From NCBI RefSeq assembly GCF_030463565.1, contig NC_134653.1, forward strand, positions 31,805,150 to 31,869,149: a stretch of DNA of 64,000 nt, given 5' to 3'. Shown here piece by piece: positions 35,001 through 45,810 of this stretch. The number at the start of each line of letters is the position of its first letter. Within the stretch, counting starts at the first letter, position 1. Below the pieces are notes generated by a model. That model did no database searches, had not been told where the DNA came from, and saw only the letters and a program-made list of their open reading frames with translations. This DNA is from Pelecanus crispus (taxonomy: Eukaryota; Chordata; Aves; Pelecaniformes; Pelecanidae). Position numbers and translations under genes: made by a program.

Positions 35001-38000
35001 GGTTTAGTTCTAAAAGCAAAATAGTATATATCTGCAACTATGTATGGATTTTAGTAACTTTCGACATGGTAGGCTTAGGCAAATATTAAATATTCACTAC
35101 AAATGTGAGTGTGCGTGTATATATGCATATTCATAAATTGTCAGGTACTTAAAGATAGTTACTTACTATGTGTTTGGAATGGAGACAGTAACTGAGAATG
35201 ACAGTTGTTTTTGTTACAATGCTGTGAACTCTTATATGGAAACACTGTAATGATACCTTGATGGATGCTTTAGAAATCCTTTAGACAGTGGGGAGGAGGG
35301 AAAAGGGGGAAAAATTATAGTGTGCATTTGCAACTTTGGGTAGTTGGTGGCATTAGGTAAAATAGCCATCACTCATGATTGAGTCACACTCCTAAGGTTA
35401 CTAATGTTGCATCACAACTTATCATTTTTTATCTTCTGATACCCATACTAACTCTCTTTGTTGCACTATTTTCCTGAAAGAACCAACTTCTTCTTAAAAC
35501 AGGCAAGAAGACATGAATCCAAAGAGAAGTCCTCAAAGAAGCACAAATCTGAAGACCACAATGACAAAGAACATTCTTCTGACAAGGGAAGAGATAGCCT
35601 AAATTCATCTGAAAATGGTGAGGATAGACATAAACGCAAAGAGAGAAAATCATCAAGAGGGAGGAGTCATTCACGATCCAGGTCTCGTGAAAGGTAAGTT
35701 GTTTTACATGTTTAAAAGTGCGTTTGCAGAAGCAGTGCTTGGAATTCTTGTAGACTTCAGAAAAGTACAGCTGAATTATATTACTGACCTAATTTAACTC
35801 TAAAGCATCAATTTATATTGCATGTGTCAGTTTTCATTGGGTAGGGTATTTGCTACTAGTGGGGATTTTTTCAGATTGGTTCTGAGTAAAAGTACAAAAT
35901 ATCTCCTAAGGCTTTATGTAGGTGATCTGTCTCTTGTTTATAAATAGTATACAGAGTATAAAAAATTTATAAAGAGAGTGTATTAAATGGTCCCTGTTGT
36001 CAGTGGCAGGAAAGAAAGTACACTTTAGCAATGTCATGGCTTTTCACCTCCTAAATTAAGAACTTACACGGAGACAATGCTGTCTAAGCCTCCTGTATGG
36101 TAGGCCACCTAGCACACTCTCATGGTAGGAGAATTGCTTGGGACAAACAAGTTGCTGCCAGCAGAACTTTTCAGCCAGCTCTGCTCATAGCTGAGGGATC
36201 TGTAGCAAATACGATAGCAAGGAGCAAGCTTCAGCTAATAATATGCTGAGGGGATTGTGTGTGACTCATCAGCTGAAATTTCGGTATCCCTTCTCTAAGG
36301 TATTGGAATACCATGGGGAGGAGGAGAGTTTTGTTGCCTTGAATTTAAGACTCCTGTATCAGATTAGTTTGGCCGTGTATTTGTTTTGAGATGTACACTT
36401 TAATGAAGAATTAAAAATAGCTGTATTGATGAGTATGATTGTTTATGTAAACACTGTAACTCACTTGTCTGTTGTGGCTAGTGGTAGTGTTTGCTTCCTT
36501 TCCCATTTCATCTCCTAGTCTTACAACTTAAACTGTTCCAGGCATGAACTCTTCTGTGTGTAATTTGCAGTCTCCCCACCCTGCCTGATGCATTTTGCCC
36601 TGTGGTGACAAACCTGTATGTAAGTCCTTAATTAGAAACTGAATTTAAACATGAGAATATATGTAAGAATTTGGGACATGTGTTTCAGACGTCATCGTAG
36701 TAGAAGTCGTGATAGGAAAAAATCCCGATCTCGCAGCAGAGAGAGAAAACGACGTATGCGATCTCGTTCTAGATCAAGATCTAGACACAGACATAGAAGT
36801 AGAAGTAAAAGCAGAACTAGGAGTAGAAGCAGGTAAGTGTTAACTTCAATATACACTTAGCAGTGGTGTTTGGTTGAATGTTCTGTAGCGGGCTGGTGTA
36901 CAGAAGAATGATGGCTTTGCCAGTTAATGTCTGTTCAGTGTAACTAAATGTGTTTGGCTTTTTCTTAGCTGTATGATACAGTGGGTTAAGGACTGGGTAG
37001 TTTGTATACCCTTACAGAAATGTTTGTCTTAGCTTAATTGTCTCAGATTCTCGACTTTTCATAACATGACTTCATGTTAGCAATTAGAAATGCTTAACTA
37101 GTTATTTTGTGGGTATCTTATAAAACCACCATTTTGGAACTGTTGACGGATAAAGTAGAAGGAAAGTAAATAACTTAATATTGTGAGTAGTAATGATTAC
37201 CACAGTTGAAGCTCTTTTTGATTTCTTATACTACAACTGAATTTCCTATTTTAAATAGGATATTTAAATTATATTTAAGTGGGAAGAACTGAAGAATAAA
37301 TCCAACTAACCCTTTCATGTGTTGATACAAGAGTAGTGTGGTTGGCAAAGCACAACTTTGAAAATACTATTGTGTTTATCTCTGTGTATATATCATAAAA
37401 GGGAGGTTTAACTGGAAATCGCTGTCTGTCAGAGCAGATACACTGATCGGAAGCTAATCCTGATACCTCCACAAAGCTTATTTAAAAATTTGTTTTCTCC
37501 ACAAACTAGCACAGTTAGTGTAGTGTTAGGTGAATTTTGAGTCCGATGGACTATTTCTGATCTGAATGTACTATGCTGTGTTAGTCATTACCAACTCTTT
37601 TTGTCAAGTTCAACATGACAGTATTTTATCATGTTAATTTTTCTCCCTGTCCTATATGGGTGCTTCCATTTCTTCCTTAAACTTAAATTCTAGAAGCACA
37701 GATTGAAACACTCTAGCTAGGCACATACTAGCTTGTTTTGGGTCTGTTTGACAGAGTTGAGATCCATGCCTTGCCTGGAATATGCTAGAGTTGAGGTTTT
37801 CATCACTGTAGAAGTTAATGTTTTCCAATACTGATGAATTGTTCAGTGTTTTGGTGTAGAGTTCTGAGTCTATTTATTGTGTCACCTTTGCATTCTTAAT
37901 GTCCTGTAGGATTTTCTGAATGAGTAAGCCGAAATATGACTTAATGACTACTACAGTTGTGTTTTTCCCTCCTACTTTTTTTAAAGTAAAACAAGTAGTT

Positions 38001-41000
38001 TGAATGCAAATTGGTGTCCCTTCAGAGCTCCCAAGAAAGTGTTGCCAGTGTTCCAGTTAACATAGCAGTATTTTCACTAGAGTATTTTAAATTGCATGTT
38101 TAAACAGTGTAGAAGTTGGTTATGACCACTCAACATTACGGTGGATCATTGGAGACTTAAGAATCTAGCACGCTCGTGTAATGCTACAACATCACTTGTG
38201 AAACTGTTAAGAAGACTTATCTTTCTGAAGAACTAGTTGAATTACATGGTTTGTGTCGTGTTTTATTTTGGCATGCACTTTCTACCAAACTTTCAGCTGG
38301 GGTGAGTAGAGCTGGGTCTTCAATTGGTATAGATGTTGATTGCATTTAATGGTATTTAAGCCACCTTCAGCATGGTGTGTAAGGATTCAGTTCCCCACTA
38401 TTTCCAGTTATTATAGGTGACGTGCACTTACTGTTTTTAAAAGTCACTTTGAACTTCTTGTGTTTAATGACCCCGTGGAAAACTTCACATCCCAGAATAG
38501 TTCTTTGCTTCTGCAGTGGAATTCAAATTACCTGAACAGCAGATGTGGGAAGAAAAAGTAAGTTATAGTCATAGCTTAGGAATTTCTTCAACTGGAAACA
38601 TGCCTTACTGGATAGTGATGGACATACTGCAAGAATCCGGTTTTTTTAAGTACTGTTTTTATCTCACATATCCTAGAGAAAGAAAATAACAGAGGCATAA
38701 GACTTTTTTTTTTTTTTTAACTGTAGCTAGAACACTTCATAAAGTTCTGGGCTCAGTTGAAGCCTTTGGAAAAAGAATTATGGGGCAAGCCTCAAGGAAA
38801 AACCTTCACAAGCCAGATAAACATGATGTGGAAACCTACCCTGTTAAACTCAACCATGAAATGACTTCCCTCATTCATGAAATGGAGTATTTGTTGTGTT
38901 AACAGGCTGTGACAGAAGCATTTGTAAATAATAGAGCTTGACCTTCTCTTGATGGTTCTCTGCATAATGTGAAGCTCATGTTTTCAAGTGATCTGTCCTC
39001 ACAAGCATTTAAACTAATCTTTTTGTTCTGTGAGCATGTAGACCCTCCTGGCAGTTCTTTTGTGGCATTGCTCTGATTAAATGCTAGGTGGAAAACATGA
39101 CACCATCTGCTTGTTTCAAATGGAAATACTTAAATACAAAAGCTCAAATATTTATTTCCTTGATGTTTACCAGTGCAATAAAGCATCAGACCAAAGACAA
39201 GACCAAACTACAATAGTCAGCACGGGGAAAAATGAAGGTATCTTTGAAACATGCATTACATCTTATCTCAGGAATGCAGATCTGTCACTTCCCAGTGCCT
39301 GAATCTGCATCTTGTCATCTTCTATGAAAAGATAAGTCTTGCCTCCTTTGTATTCTACCAGATTTGTCATGTAAACAAGGATCTCTTTGTAACTTCAGTC
39401 TGCATTTCATGATGTTTGTATTTGCTGCCCAAGTTGCAAACAGAAGAAACAGAGTATCTGAATGCCATTTAAAGTGGCTGTTGTCAAGTTAGCTATTATC
39501 TCAAATGGTTGATAATAACATTTAAGTATAAAATGGCAGAAACATCTTTGTGCATCTCAACTTAGTGTTTATGGCAAATCTGGGAAAAATGTGAGTGATA
39601 TCTCCTGTAATTTAAGCTTTGTTGGACACTTCCAGTATCTGTGACTTCTTTGTTTAAAATATCAGTGTCAGAGGTTTAAACAGGGATAAACCCTTATCTC
39701 TTGTAATGTAGATATTAATGATCCTGGCAAAGAGAAATACTGCCAATATGTGTATTTTGAGCGGCTGTTGCTTAGATGGAACTAGATGTATAAGTCATAA
39801 GAACAGCTTCTACTTGGGAGGAGGTGAGGAGAAGGTTACTGAAGGAGTATTGAACTGAATATTTTGGTATTTTGCTTAAAAATGTATTTTAACTGGGTTC
39901 TTTTCAGATTGTCAGGCTCCAGATAATGCATGCTTCATAGTTCTCTGCACAGTACTGTCCTTCTCAAGAGCAAACCTGAGGCAAATCACATGTGTTTAAA
40001 CCAGCTCTCCCATTTAGCTTTATAGCCTCCCTCAAACAGTTGTCCAGAGCATATTTAGTGATGAGTACACAGAGGGGAGAGAAATAGTAATTTTCCTGAG
40101 TACTATTCCAGTTTTTAAATCGAGCCTCTTCAAAATGCTCATTTTTAACATAATTATAGTGTTGTGAGGTATTTTATGGTTTTATAGGATTCTTGTAACT
40201 TGATCCATTTTAGTTTTCTTGCATTTGACTTCACCGAAAGTTATGCGATGTTTTTTCTTGTCAGGTTTTAGAATGAATACCAATAGAGCAGATCTGTTTG
40301 TTCTAAACCCTGAGTATAAGATGGTAAATAAATACCCAGAATTACGCATTCTGTTACATCTTCCAGTTGGAAATCTTCAGTTTTAGCTTTGTCTTGTTAC
40401 AAGGCAAGTGTGACTGTTTCACAGAGATTATACTAGAACGGTGTAAGCTGTTCTTGAGAGCTCTCCAAATTAATCATTAAGCAGTTTTTCAGAGTTGTGA
40501 TCAAATACTTTATGAAATGTTAAAGTATATATGTACCTTCATTGTTTTAGCAACTCTGTTAAATTTGGTTACAGAGAGCGAAAGAAGAGAGTTGAAAAGC
40601 CCCGAAGGTTCAGCAGGAGTCATAGCCGGAGTCCGAGTCCACCGCCTTTTCGGGGACGAAATACAGCTATGGATGCACAGGAAGCATTAGCCAGAAGGTC
40701 AGAAATTGTTACGATTTTAATGATATGTGATATTAATAAGCTGCTGCTGTTGATTTTGCATGTCTAAATATTCTTATTCTCATGTACTTCCAGACTGGAA
40801 AGAGCAAAGAAGCTGCAAGAGCAGAGAGAGAAAGAAATGGTTGAAAAACAGAAGCAACAGGAAATGGCTGCAGGTAGTCCATGTATATTATATTAATTCC
40901 CAAACAATAGTGTGAGTGGAAGACAGTGTAGGCTTATGTGCCAAGTGTTACAGTCCTGTTCAGTAGATGTGCAGGTTGTCTTTCTTTGTATAATTGTTAA

Positions 41001-44000
41001 CTTGGTCCATAGATAAGAACCACAACTAGAACTAGGAAACATTTGAAAAACCAAACCCAAACCCCCAAACATAAAACCCTAACAAAACCGATCAGGATTT
41101 CTTATCACTTACTGAGTATACAACAAAAATGTTGTATGTTAGGCTGGTATTCGTGATGGTCATTGGACCCTTCCTTTATGCATCATTAAGCAAGAGTTTG
41201 AAAGCTACTACAAGCTTAGGGGTATTTAGAAACATGAGGGACACTAGTTTCACTTTTAGTTCTGGTTTACTAAAACTATTGGATACTTGTTTCTTAACTT
41301 CCAAATAACGTGTATTGTATCATGCATTTTCAGCTTATTTCTGATGAAGGGAAGTGTTGGGGGTTTTGTTTTGGGTTTTGTTTGTTTGGTGTTTTTGGGG
41401 AGATGTTTGGTTTTGTTGTGGTTTTTTTTTTCCCTATCTGTTTTTTTCCCTTCCAAAAAAGTCTGAACTTACTGTCTGATAACAAGTTGCCTTTCTTCTT
41501 CAGCGGCTGCAGCCACTGGAGGTTCTGTTATTAATGTTGCTGCTCTTCTGGCATCGGGAACACAAGTAACTCCTCAAATAGCAATGGCAGCTCAAATGGC
41601 AGCACTACAAGCAAAAGCACTAGCAGAGACTGGAATAGCTGTACCTAGCTATTACAACCCAGCAGCAGTGAATCCAATGAAATTTGCTGAGCAAGAGAAA
41701 AAGCGCAAGATGCTTTGGCAAGGCAAAAAGGAAGGGGTAATGTTGTCTTTTCTTGCTTTCATAAAACTTGTTTGGCAACATCTTGCATTCAGACAGCTTG
41801 AGGATGCTTATTAATGGTAATTTCCAGCAAAATTACTTTTATACTTGTTAGAATTTTCCCTATTAACAGCAGCCCAAGGTAAAACTCTAGGAGTGAAAGG
41901 ACTAAGATAACTAGACCTTCAATGACAAATGGTTGTGACACAAGCCTTAGGAAAACCCCTAATGTCATAAAACTTATGAGGTATAATGGGATCTTAATGT
42001 TACTTCTGTCAGTTTGCCTACAACTTGCAACTGAATGTCAATACAGGTGGTCTCTTTTTACTGAACAGTGATGGCTAAGCTATAGAAACTATAATTGACC
42101 ACTCCTTTCTGTGACTGCAGAGATTTTTCATTTGACTGTTTTATCCTGCCTAATTCCAGACTTCAAAAACAAGTCTGCAGACCTTGCTAGTAACTTTTCA
42201 GGAGTAGAGTAATGCATTACTAACACTAACAAAAGTTAAAAATACAAATTAGCCTTCAGACTTCTATGCTGTGTCAAATAAATGCTCTTGTAATTAGTGA
42301 AGTATAGGCCACCAAATAAAAGCTCCTGGGGCAGTTGCTTTTTCAGAACGCTGCTGGATTTGAGTACAGGTTTTGCCTCCTGATACTATGGAAAAATTGG
42401 CGCTTTAATATTTGTATTTTTGTATTTCAACACTATGGTAGTATGGAAGTGTGTGTGTTACGTTAATTATCATCATGTGTCTGTTATGTAACAAGCTCAC
42501 TTAGCTTTTCGCAGACTGTTTCATAAGATGTGAAAAACTGAAACTGGTTCACGTGGCATTGATGGGAGGCAAAAGGGAGGGAAGAAGAAACCTGAATGCT
42601 GTGTAGCAGTTCTTCCTGAATTGTGCTGTTGTCATGGTGTAACCCCAGCCGGCAACTAAGCACCACACGGCCACTTGCTCACTCCCCCTGCTGGGAAGGG
42701 GGAGAGTATTGGAAGGGCAAAAGTGAGAACAGTTATGGGTTGAGATAAGAACAGATTAATAATTGAAATAAAAGAATAATATAATAAATTGTAATGAAAA
42801 GGAAAATAACAAAAAGAGAAATAAAACCCAAGATAGACAAGTGATGCAAATGAAAAACAATTGCTCACCACCAACCGATGTCCAGCTTGTCCCCAAGCAG
42901 CAGTCCCCCCAGCCAGCTCTCCCCTAGTTTCTCTACTGAGCATGATGTCATATGGTATGGAATAGCCCTTTGGCCAGTTTGGGTCAGCTGTCCTGGCTGT
43001 GCCCCCTCCGAGCTTCTTGTGCATCTCTGGCCTTCTCAGTCAGTAGAGCATGAGAAGCTGAAAAGTCCTAGATTTAGTGTAAGCACTACTTAGGAACAAC
43101 TAAAACATTGGTGTGTTACCAACATTATTTTCATACTAAATCCAAAACATGGCATTATACCAGCTACTAGGAAGAAAATTAACTCTGTCCCAGCCAAAAC
43201 CAGGACAGCTGTATATTGGTAAATAGTAATAAGCAAATTCATTTTTCCATAATTCACTTCAAGCATGCATTCTGACAAGGTTCCCAAACTTTGTGGAAAT
43301 GAGTACAATCTACCCAAGTAAAGAATATACCTCCATTTTGAAACCTGTGGTAAAGTAGACTTCCCTCACAAAGAGCTTCTGTGAGGATGCTGCAGGAATG
43401 TCAGACGTCACTTGGAACCTTTTACTTCCAACTGTGCTATCGCTACACAATGGGCTCATTTTTCATACTGCTTTTTTTGTTTGCTATTGTATTGTGATAT
43501 TAACGGAAACTTACGTAAAAAGGTGATACATCTTTTTTTAACTTGTACAGGATAAATCACAGTCTGCAGAAATATGGGAAAAATTAAATTTTGGAAACAA
43601 GGACCAAAATGTCAAATTCAGAAAACTGATGGGTATTAAGGTAAAGAGTTACAAATATGTAATTAAGTTTATTATTAACTGTAGGGTAGTGACTATTTTT
43701 TTTTTTATTTTAAAGTGTACCTTAACCACTAAAGATGTTAAGTTAACCTGATACTGCTGGATGTAGTTAAGAACTTTAAGTATTTCTCACTAAAGTTCGT
43801 AAGCAGCATCTAAATCTGAATGTGATTCAAATTCTAGAATTTCGTGTTTCTGGCTAACAAGGCAACTGTTATGATCTGTAATAGTGGTAACTGTAACCAA
43901 TATTCATAATCTGATGAACAGTATTACTTTGTATAGGTAAGTTAATTGGACACACTTATTTGAATGAGTTAGGAAAAGGAACTGGATGAAGGCCTCTGCA

Positions 44001-44363
44001 TGTTTCTTGGCAGTGAGAGGGAAAGCTACCCTACCCTAAAATGTTCCAGCAATAAAACCAAATGCTTGAATTCTTACTAGTTTTTTGAAAACAAAGAAAA
44101 TTGTTATGTTTAGGGCACTGGTAGTATATGAAAACACCACTTGCTACACAGCTAATGTTTGTTTTCTTCTGTCTGGTTTCTAGAGTGAGGATGAAGCTGG
44201 CTGTAGTTCAGTTGATGAAGAGAGTTACAAAACGCTGAAACAACAGGAAGAGGTTTTCAGAAATCTAGATGCACAGTATGAAATGGCAAGATCACAGACT
44301 CATACGCAAAGAGGAATGGGATTGGGGTTTACTTCTTCAATGCGAGGAATGGATGCAGTTTGA
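29028..44363 (+). CDS. RSRC2: RSRC2, arginine/serine-rich coiled-coil protein 2
   Basis: Ten coding exons: 29028-29033, 32073-32229, 32845-32888, 35503-35693, 36689-36832, 40575-40697, 40794-40873, 41504-41736, 43551-43640, 44184-44363. Joined they give 415 residues (human about 434) with all phases and GT-AG borders consistent. The first coding exon supplies only Met-Ala. Residues 2-60 are charged with SRSRSRSRER; exons 4-6 form a long RS/RE domain (SRSRERRHRSRSRDRKK). A Lys/Glu/Gln-rich coiled coil follows (LERAKKLQEQREKEM), then an Ala-rich segment (MAAQMAALQAKALAE). The C-terminal part (AEIWEKLNFGNKDQNVKFRK, then the acidic KSEDEAG) resembles the SMAP small acidic protein family. It is a nuclear protein; by its RS domain it is presumed to act in RNA processing, but its exact role is not known to me. 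It is divergent with KNTC1 and is followed in tandem by ZCCHC8. Confidence 0.96.
29034..32072 (+). other. RSRC2: RSRC2 intron 1
   Basis: CpG-rich for its first 400 bases (end of the shared CpG island), then AT-rich. Its donor follows the sixth coding base. No repeat family or RNA gene recognised. Confidence 0.6.
32889..35502 (+). other. RSRC2: RSRC2 intron 3 with inverted repeat and possible cryptic exon
   Basis: This intron holds the imperfect inverted repeat at 33208-33672. A T-rich tract with the acceptor ...AAACAG at 33151-33160 precedes it, and a strong donor GATAAG|GTAACT sits at 33869/33870. From 33900 on, nothing is recognised. Confidence 0.5.
33208..33672. repeat. Long imperfect inverted repeat in RSRC2 intron 3
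   Basis: CAGAGCTTCCATT (33208-33220) is exactly reverse-complemented by AATGGAAGCTCTG (33660-33672). Two further blocks inside pair in the same order: TTCCTGGCCAACGTT near 33244 with a match near 33625-33642, and CCCCACCTGACTGAGC...TTATTGC (33311-33337) with its match at about 33582-33612. Many mismatches are C/T changes that would still allow G-U pairs in RNA. It may be a decayed palindromic transposon or a structured intron RNA; I cannot name a family. Confidence 0.55.
36833..40574 (+). other. RSRC2: RSRC2 intron 5, no recognised element
   Basis: The 3.7-kb intron inside the RS-domain coding region. It is AT-rich with a T run at 38706-38719. No coding or repeat similarity was noticed on either strand. 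Intron 4 (35694-36688) is likewise featureless. Confidence 0.55.
42630..43207 (-). repeat. Solo LTR of the ERV-L-like family, in RSRC2 intron 8
   Basis: Reverse-complement copy of the LTR, 578 bp, from TGTCATGGTGTAACCCC to AAAACCAGGACA, flanked by a perfect 5-bp duplication GCTGT (42625-42629 and 43208-43212). The CRE position reads TGACATCA, one CpG-to-CpA change from the provirus version. It is antisense to RSRC2 and sits between the exons at 41504 and 43551. Confidence 0.95.
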
Positions 44364-44811
44364 AAAACGAAAGGAAAAAAAAGCAGTTTTAAAGTTTGGG
44401 ACTATGGAAGGTTCTTGTTCAAATATTGGGTCCTTGTTCACCAAAAAGCTAGCATTCTAGCTTGCATGGGTGTTGCATTGACTTTAATTTATTGAAAAAT
44501 ACAATTTTTTTGTAAATATCAGATCAGTGATACTGGTGTTAGTGTTGTAATCAGGTTATACCCACTTCCATTAAACTTGACAGAACTATAGAAGGACAGT
44601 ATTTTTTAGTTAAAAGTTCTACTTTTCAAACCAAGCAGCAGATGGGATAAACTCATACATGGATATTTCGTGTCCACTGTCTTGTGTACTTTTGTACTTT
44701 AACCTTGTACAGTTATTTTCAATTCTTGAAACATGAAAGAAACATTGTGTAGATGTTATTTAGCGGTCTGGGCCAATAGGCACATAATCCAGTGCAGAAA
44801 ACCTGGTTAAT

Positions 44812-44817
44812 AATAAA
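44812..44817 (+). terminator. RSRC2: RSRC2 polyadenylation signal AATAAA
   Basis: AATAAA lies 450 bases after the stop codon and is followed within 30 bases by a T-rich, then GT-rich tract. The 3' UTR is therefore about 44364-44840. Confidence 0.75.
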
Positions 44818-44840
44818 GACATTTTTTCTCTAAGGTCTTA

Positions 44841-45016
44841 CTTTATGTTAATTAAGTTGTCTTTTGGGCCAAACTGTAAGGAAACTAGTTAAGAGATGTC
44901 AGGAAAACTTGAAGTCAGAAATAGTGTTTGTTTTGCTTTGCTTATTTTAAAGTAGGATTTTCCTACAATAAGGAGATTTGCAGTATGGAGCACAACTCAT
45001 AGTGATGAATGCTGAA

Positions 45017-45051
<35 letters not shown>

Positions 45052-45479
45052 TGGTGGTGTTAATTTGATACTTGCAAATTTTAGTAGAGAGGGATAACAA
45101 AACCATTGCTGAGAACGGTAGGATGTTGGAGCCCCTTGCTAATACTTCAGTACTTAAAAGTACTGGAAAGTGTGTTAATTTTTTGTAGTAGATGATTATT
45201 TAAGCTTGTCTTATAGGAATACCTGTGTCTGAGCACGTTAAATGCATGAGGCAGTGCCAGACCAGGACTGTGACTCCTTTCCAGGGCAGGATGCAGTCTG
45301 GATGGGGCCTTACTGCAGAGAGCTTACTTAAAAATACTCTTGTCCTGGACCCTGCTGCTGCCCTCTTTTTCTCTTCACCCCTCCACAGAAGAGGAAGGGA
45401 GGGGGAAAAAAAAAAAAGCCACCAACAAAAAAAAGCAGTGCGGCAGATGGATCCGGGAGGCAAGAGTCTGTCCGGAAAG
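44841..45479. other. Spacer between RSRC2 and ZCCHC8
   Basis: Short tandem spacer, with a T run of over 30 bases at 45018-45050 and then sequence that grows GC-rich toward the ZCCHC8 CpG island. No gene seen. Confidence 0.6.
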
Positions 45480-45810
45480 CTGCCGGCCTCCCATTTTGGG
45501 GCCGCCGGCCCTGGGCAGAACTACAGCTCCCGGCGTGCCGTGCGCCGCGGCCAGCCCCGCGCCCCGCCGCAGCGGGCGGACTACACCCCCCAGCAGGCCC
45601 CGTGCCGCGAGCCGGGCGCCGCCGTGGCGGGCTGCCGCCGTTGCATGCCGGGAGTTGTGGTCCTCCGGCTCCGCGCCGGGGCAAGGGCCCGCCCGCCCGG
45701 CGCTTCCCGCTGCGAGCGGCGGCTCCTGCTGCCCTTTGCCCCCTCGGCAGCTCCCCCCTCCCCGCCCAGGCCCCTCCCTTCCTGCTGCAGCTTAAGATGG
45801 CGGCTGAGGT
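45480..45810 (+). promoter_or_regulatory. ZCCHC8: ZCCHC8 CpG-island promoter with three ZNF143-type sites and YY1 site
   Basis: Very CpG-rich. Three close matches to the ZNF143/SBS pattern ACTACAnnTCCCnGnrTGC are visible: ACTACAGCTCCCGGCGTGCC (45520-45539), ACTACACCCCCCAGCAGGCC (45580-45599), and on the minus strand ACCACAACTCCCGGCATGC (45643-45661). The start codon lies in AAGATGGCGGC (45794-45804), a perfect YY1 site, as in many ribosomal and housekeeping genes. No TATA box was seen. Use of these sites is inferred from the motifs. Confidence 0.75.
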
